In this document: positions 7,426 to 10,169 of the stretch, one piece after another
How the letters are laid out: each line of letters opens with the position of its first letter
Numbering within the stretch: position 1 is the first letter of the stretch
Origin: Planctomycetaceae bacterium
Lineage (GTDB): Bacteria > Planctomycetota > Planctomycetia > Pirellulales > Thermoguttaceae
Assembly: GCA_031254675.1 (NCBI GenBank)
Contig: JAIRTV010000235.1
Span: 1-10,169, forward strand
Direction of reading: 5' to 3'
Length of the DNA stretch: 10,169 nt
Notes under the pieces: generated by a model
Told to the model about the DNA's origin: nothing
Database searches by the model: none
Seen by the model: only the letters and a program-made list of their open reading frames with translations
Position numbers and translations under genes: made by a program

Positions 7426-8412
7426 TTATTGAACAGATTCCTGTTGATGACTATCCCATATCCAAATAGCGTCATCATTGGAAGGTTTGATTGAAATCTC
7501 GAAATCATTTTCTGCAACAACGTCACGAAAAAGATAAAAACGTTCAAAGGAATCACCGTAGGTAATAACTGTAACATAAGTAATATTGGGTGAATAATAT
7601 CGCAATAAATTTGTGATTTTCCGTCTGCATTCTTCATTATCATGAAGTGGAATTCCCTTGTTTCGTTTCGGTTGTCCAATAAATTTTTCCGTTCGAAAAT
7701 CAAAATCGCGATAATCAGCAATAACGTAAAGCTTATTATATCGCAACATAAATCCAATTGATCGTTTATTATCTGAGTCATGTAATGTTGTGAGACTTAT
7801 TTTTTCTTTCCGTGTTGTGGTCTTTTTCTCTTTTGCTTTTCCTTCTTTTTGCAACATTTTTCTATTCAGATCGTCGATATTACTTTGTAATTCCGCGATG
7901 TCGCGTTCGGCACGAGCATTGTTCATTTTGGTTTTCTGAACGGCGATTTCTAAATTTTGTTCTTCTATTTCATATTGTTGAAGAATGTTTTCGATATCTT
8001 TTATTTTTTGTTCTAATAATTCATTTTGTTGAATTAGTTCAAGATATTTATTGGCTAATTCTGTTTTTTCTGCAAGTTTTTTCGTTTTAATTTCAGCCAG
8101 TTCGTTATAACGATTAGCCAAGTTTCTTTCTTCTTCGTTTGTTGGTTCTTGCAACGTTTTTCGGATCATTTCCTGTATATCTTTTGCCGATTCAATTTCT
8201 GATGTCGTATGATCTAATATTTGTTGTAGTTCGGCAATTTTTTCCGGCGAAGCAGATTCCGTGGGGACTTCAATACGTTTCTCAGTATGTCGAATTTGAA
8301 TGGCAATCAAAATGGCAATGAACAAAATCCCGCCAAACGTATTACAAATAGTGTCCAAAAATAATTCGAAACTTGATGTTGGTGAATATCGACGGCGCAT
8401 GATTGTCCTCAT
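7426..8412 (-). CDS. Single-pass membrane coiled-coil protein, second MotB/TolR-like partner of the channel protein
   Basis: The 328-residue product has a short basic cytoplasmic N-terminus and one membrane helix (about 22-40) preceded by LFLDTICNTFGG (17-28), with Asp20 at the helix entrance. A Glu/Lys-rich coiled coil runs from about 55 to 195, and a C-terminal alpha/beta domain from about 205 to 317. An acidic residue at the start of a lone N-terminal helix is the hallmark of MotB, TolR and ExbD, where it carries protons or ions. No OmpA-like peptidoglycan-binding motif is visible. The end of the domain (strand VTVITYG, helix, strand FEISI) parallels the end of the preceding gene's product, suggesting paralogy. 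The ATG at 8412 overlaps the upstream stop codon (ATGA). An alternative start at 8400 (residue 5) has GAGGA 5 nt before it and is about equally likely. Confidence 0.8.
   Translation of the reverse strand: MRTIMRRRYSPTSSFELFLDTICNTFGGILFIAILIAIQIRHTEKRIEVPTESASPEKIAELQQILDHTTSEIESAKDIQEMIRKTLQEPTNEEERNLANRYNELAEIKTKKLAEKTELANKYLELIQQNELLEQKIKDIENILQQYEIEEQNLEIAVQKTKMNNARAERDIAELQSNIDDLNRKMLQKEGKAKEKKTTTRKEKISLTTLHDSDNKRSIGFMLRYNKLYVIADYRDFDFRTEKFIGQPKRNKGIPLHDNEECRRKITNLLRYYSPNITYVTVITYGDSFERFYLFRDVVAENDFEISIKPSNDDAIWIWDSHQQESVQ
8406..8410 (-). promoter_or_regulatory. Ribosome binding site favouring the internal start at 8400
   Basis: On the minus strand GAGGA sits 5 nt before the ATG at 8400-8398, within the first codons of the longer reading frame beginning at 8412. 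It argues that the shorter 324-residue form, starting with three arginines after Met, is made. The ATGA overlap argues for the longer form. Confidence 0.45.
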
Positions 8413-9308
8413 TGATTTTCGAGCGAAAATTCGGTATTTTCGCCGATATATGTAAAACCAACTTGAATTCCTTTATTTTGCAACAATTTTATAACTTCTT
8501 CATATTCATCCATTTTGGAAGGACGAACGACTAGAAAGACACCATTAAGAAATTCGTTTCGTTGCCGAAACTGTTTTTGTTCAGAAAGAATAAAATCGCA
8601 AAATTTATTGGTTTCGCGAAAATTTTTCTCCTCTGATTTACGGGAACTGAAAACAGTAAAACCTTTCGTATCAAAAAGTGTCAGATAAAGATAATGATTG
8701 GGTACTGGCGCATGGTTTGAAAAGGTTACTTTCATTGATTTATCATCGGTTTTGAGTATTTGCTGATCCAACTCGGTATTTTTGTTCTTTAATTTGTTCT
8801 CATTCAATTGTAAATTTTTTTGTTGTCGTGCAAGTTCTTTGTGTTGTTCTTCGAGTTGTTCCGTTAATTCTTTTAATTGTTTGATCTGTTGTTCTTCTGC
8901 TTCGGTGGAGAGTAATGATTGATTATGTTTCAATTTTTCGGCATGTTGGGTTGCATTTTCAATGGATGGTCTGATCTCTGCAATATCAATCTCAAGCCGT
9001 TCTATTGTTGTTTGTAAGGCATCTAGTTGATCTTGCGTTGGTATCCAATTTTGTGATTCCTGTTTATTTTTGTACATTGCAGACGTTTCATCCTGGATTT
9101 CGCGTAAAGAGGTTTTTAACGAATTGATCAATTCGGTCAATTCCCGTACCGAAATAGCAGACGTCGGAACCGATTCGGCAAGCGACATTTGCGTTATGAG
9201 TTTGAGAATCAGTAACAACGTTATCAAAATCACAATGCCGACAACCGACATGATAATATCTTGAAACGAAAAAAGCGAAACCGGTGATTTGTTTGCACGA
9301 TGCTTCAT
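8409..9308 (-). CDS. Single-pass membrane coiled-coil protein, first MotB/TolR-like partner of the channel protein
   Basis: The 299-residue product has a short N-terminus with three basic residues, then one membrane helix (about 18-38) preceded by LFSFQDIIMSVVG (12-24), with Asp17 at its entrance. A long Gln/Glu/Lys-rich coiled coil spans about 53-185, followed by a compact alpha/beta domain (about 191-292) with LYLTLFD (207-213), a strand GVFLVVRPSK (256-265), a helix and a strand IQVGFTYI (281-288). The topology predicts a periplasmic rod and head. The Asp-helix arrangement matches MotB/ExbD/TolR, but the rod is far longer than in ExbD or TolR and the head is not OmpA-like. It starts 1 nt after the channel gene ends and overlaps the next gene by 4 nt, so all three are probably translated together. 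The gene family has no name I recognise. Confidence 0.83.
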   Translation of the reverse strand: MKHRANKSPVSLFSFQDIIMSVVGIVILITLLLILKLITQMSLAESVPTSAISVRELTELINSLKTSLREIQDETSAMYKNKQESQNWIPTQDQLDALQTTIERLEIDIAEIRPSIENATQHAEKLKHNQSLLSTEAEEQQIKQLKELTEQLEEQHKELARQQKNLQLNENKLKNKNTELDQQILKTDDKSMKVTFSNHAPVPNHYLYLTLFDTKGFTVFSSRKSEEKNFRETNKFCDFILSEQKQFRQRNEFLNGVFLVVRPSKMDEYEEVIKLLQNKGIQVGFTYIGENTEFSLENQ

Positions 9309-9309
9309 T

Positions 9310-10164
9310 TTAGATCCGCTCCTGTTCTTCGCTGCGGTGGCTTGGCATTCGGAGATGTGCCACGATATGTTGACTGCAATATTCGGAACAGGTAATCAGA
9401 AGTTCTTCTTCGGATTTTTTTATTGCTGTTGCGAAAAGATGGAGAACTAATGCGAGAATTAACGCAACCAATGTTGTTTCGAATGCCGTTGCGAGACCGC
9501 CTGTTACGGATTGTAGTGATTCAGTAAGCGCGGATGTATCTGCGCCGTTGGCGAGAACATTTCCGAATGTTCCAATCGCTTTTGAAAGTCCTTCAACTGT
9601 TCCGATAAATCCCAAAACCGGAATTGCCCATAAAAAACCGTTCAGTAACGAATAGGATGTTTCCACCGATTCAATATCCTGATCATTATATGAACGTAAA
9701 ATATTACCGACATCAGAAATCATACCAATATTTTTCAAATTGGAAAGTGTTCCGGTAATTCGGTTAAATAGAAAAAAGTGTTTTGGTTGCTCAACGACTT
9801 CATTAATGTTGCGCAAAACTTGATCAACCGTATTCGGGGAAAGGACAAAATCATGTTCACTCGGAAGAATCATTATATTGAGAGATCGTTGTTGAAAGCG
9901 AACTTTTGACGATTTGAACAAAAGAATAAACAACGACCACGTCGCCAACAATACCATAAAATACGGAGTCATTCCGCGTTGCGTAAACATATCGGAAAAC
10001 CAATGGGACGGTAAAAGATAAAGAGTAACGTAAAACAAAACCGAACAGACAAGAGCAAGTGTTGCGCAAAGCCTCGAATTAACCGCAGTAAAACGACCAC
10101 CGCGAAATCCAAATTTTTGTTCAATATCACTCCGTGACCAGCATAAACGTGATTCTTTTGACAT
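9310..10164 (-). CDS. MotA/TolQ/ExbB-family proton channel protein
   Basis: The 284-residue product has four likely membrane helices: about 33-51, 67-84, 173-193 and 222-248. The third carries LWAIPVLGFIGTVEGLSKAIG (178 onward), and the fourth contains GGLATAFETTLVALILALV (222-240). These are the paired signature helices of the MotA/TolQ/ExbB family that line the ion pathway around the partner's acidic helix. A cytoplasmic segment of about 88 residues lies between helices 2 and 3, as in the family. It is the first visible gene of the operon, and its two successors supply the single-helix partners. The ATG at 10164 is only 5 nt from the window edge, so an upstream start, a ribosome binding site or further operon genes cannot be judged. 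Confidence 0.88.
   Translation of the reverse strand: MSKESRLCWSRSDIEQKFGFRGGRFTAVNSRLCATLALVCSVLFYVTLYLLPSHWFSDMFTQRGMTPYFMVLLATWSLFILLFKSSKVRFQQRSLNIMILPSEHDFVLSPNTVDQVLRNINEVVEQPKHFFLFNRITGTLSNLKNIGMISDVGNILRSYNDQDIESVETSYSLLNGFLWAIPVLGFIGTVEGLSKAIGTFGNVLANGADTSALTESLQSVTGGLATAFETTLVALILALVLHLFATAIKKSEEELLITCSEYCSQHIVAHLRMPSHRSEEQERI
9319..9323 (-). promoter_or_regulatory. Ribosome binding site for the gene starting at 9308
   Basis: On the minus strand AGGAG lies 10 nt before the ATG at 9308, embedded in the last codons of the channel gene. The spacing is slightly long but usable. With the 1-nt gap it indicates coupled translation. Confidence 0.5.
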
Positions 10165-10169
10165 GATTT

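Noticed and set aside
7812..8090. Hydrophobic plus-strand open frame that looks like a small membrane protein
   Set aside because: It is the complement of the Lys/Glu/Gln-rich coiled coil of the minus-strand gene, which always reads as Phe and Leu on the other strand.
7426..10164. Zorya-type anti-phage defence system
   Set aside because: The channel protein lacks the long C-terminal tail of ZorA, the partners lack an OmpA-like domain, and no helicase, nuclease or other effector gene is visible. Defence cannot be claimed from this window.

Overview
The window most resembles a chromosomal segment of an AT-rich member of the Planctomycetota. This rests on protein architecture, not on any search. 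A GAF-GAF-transmembrane-HlyD fusion, a divergent family-38 glycoside-hydrolase-like protein, and a TolQ-type channel gene followed by two single-pass coiled-coil proteins are all arrangements I associate with that phylum. Shine-Dalgarno use is mixed: clear before the first gene and within the minus-strand operon, absent before the two large plus-strand genes.

Bases 1-780 hold no convincing gene. They contain two copies (1-180 and 371-547) of a dispersed repeat, separated by nearly back-to-back stem-loops. One hairpin present in both copies differs at three base pairs, yet would still pair in both copies if read as minus-strand RNA. An 8-bp inverted repeat and a good ribosome binding site precede the first gene.

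Bases 781-7337 carry three plus-strand genes separated by sizeable gaps, so probably separate transcripts: a secreted protein with an internal duplication and unknown function (781-1677); a cytoplasmic GAF pair fused through one membrane helix to a periplasmic HlyD-type adaptor (2070-4202); and a large GH38-like protein whose canonical metal and nucleophile motifs look lost (4377-7337).

Bases 7426-10164 are a tight minus-strand operon read towards the third gene. The order of transcription is a MotA/TolQ/ExbB-type channel protein, then two different proteins that each have one transmembrane helix with an acidic residue at its start, a long coiled coil and a C-terminal alpha/beta domain. The genes are 1 nt apart and then overlap by 4 nt. 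Together they look like an ion-driven energy-transducing inner-membrane complex with two non-identical rod subunits instead of a MotB/TolR homodimer. This is the most interesting system in the window. The operon may continue upstream beyond the right edge.
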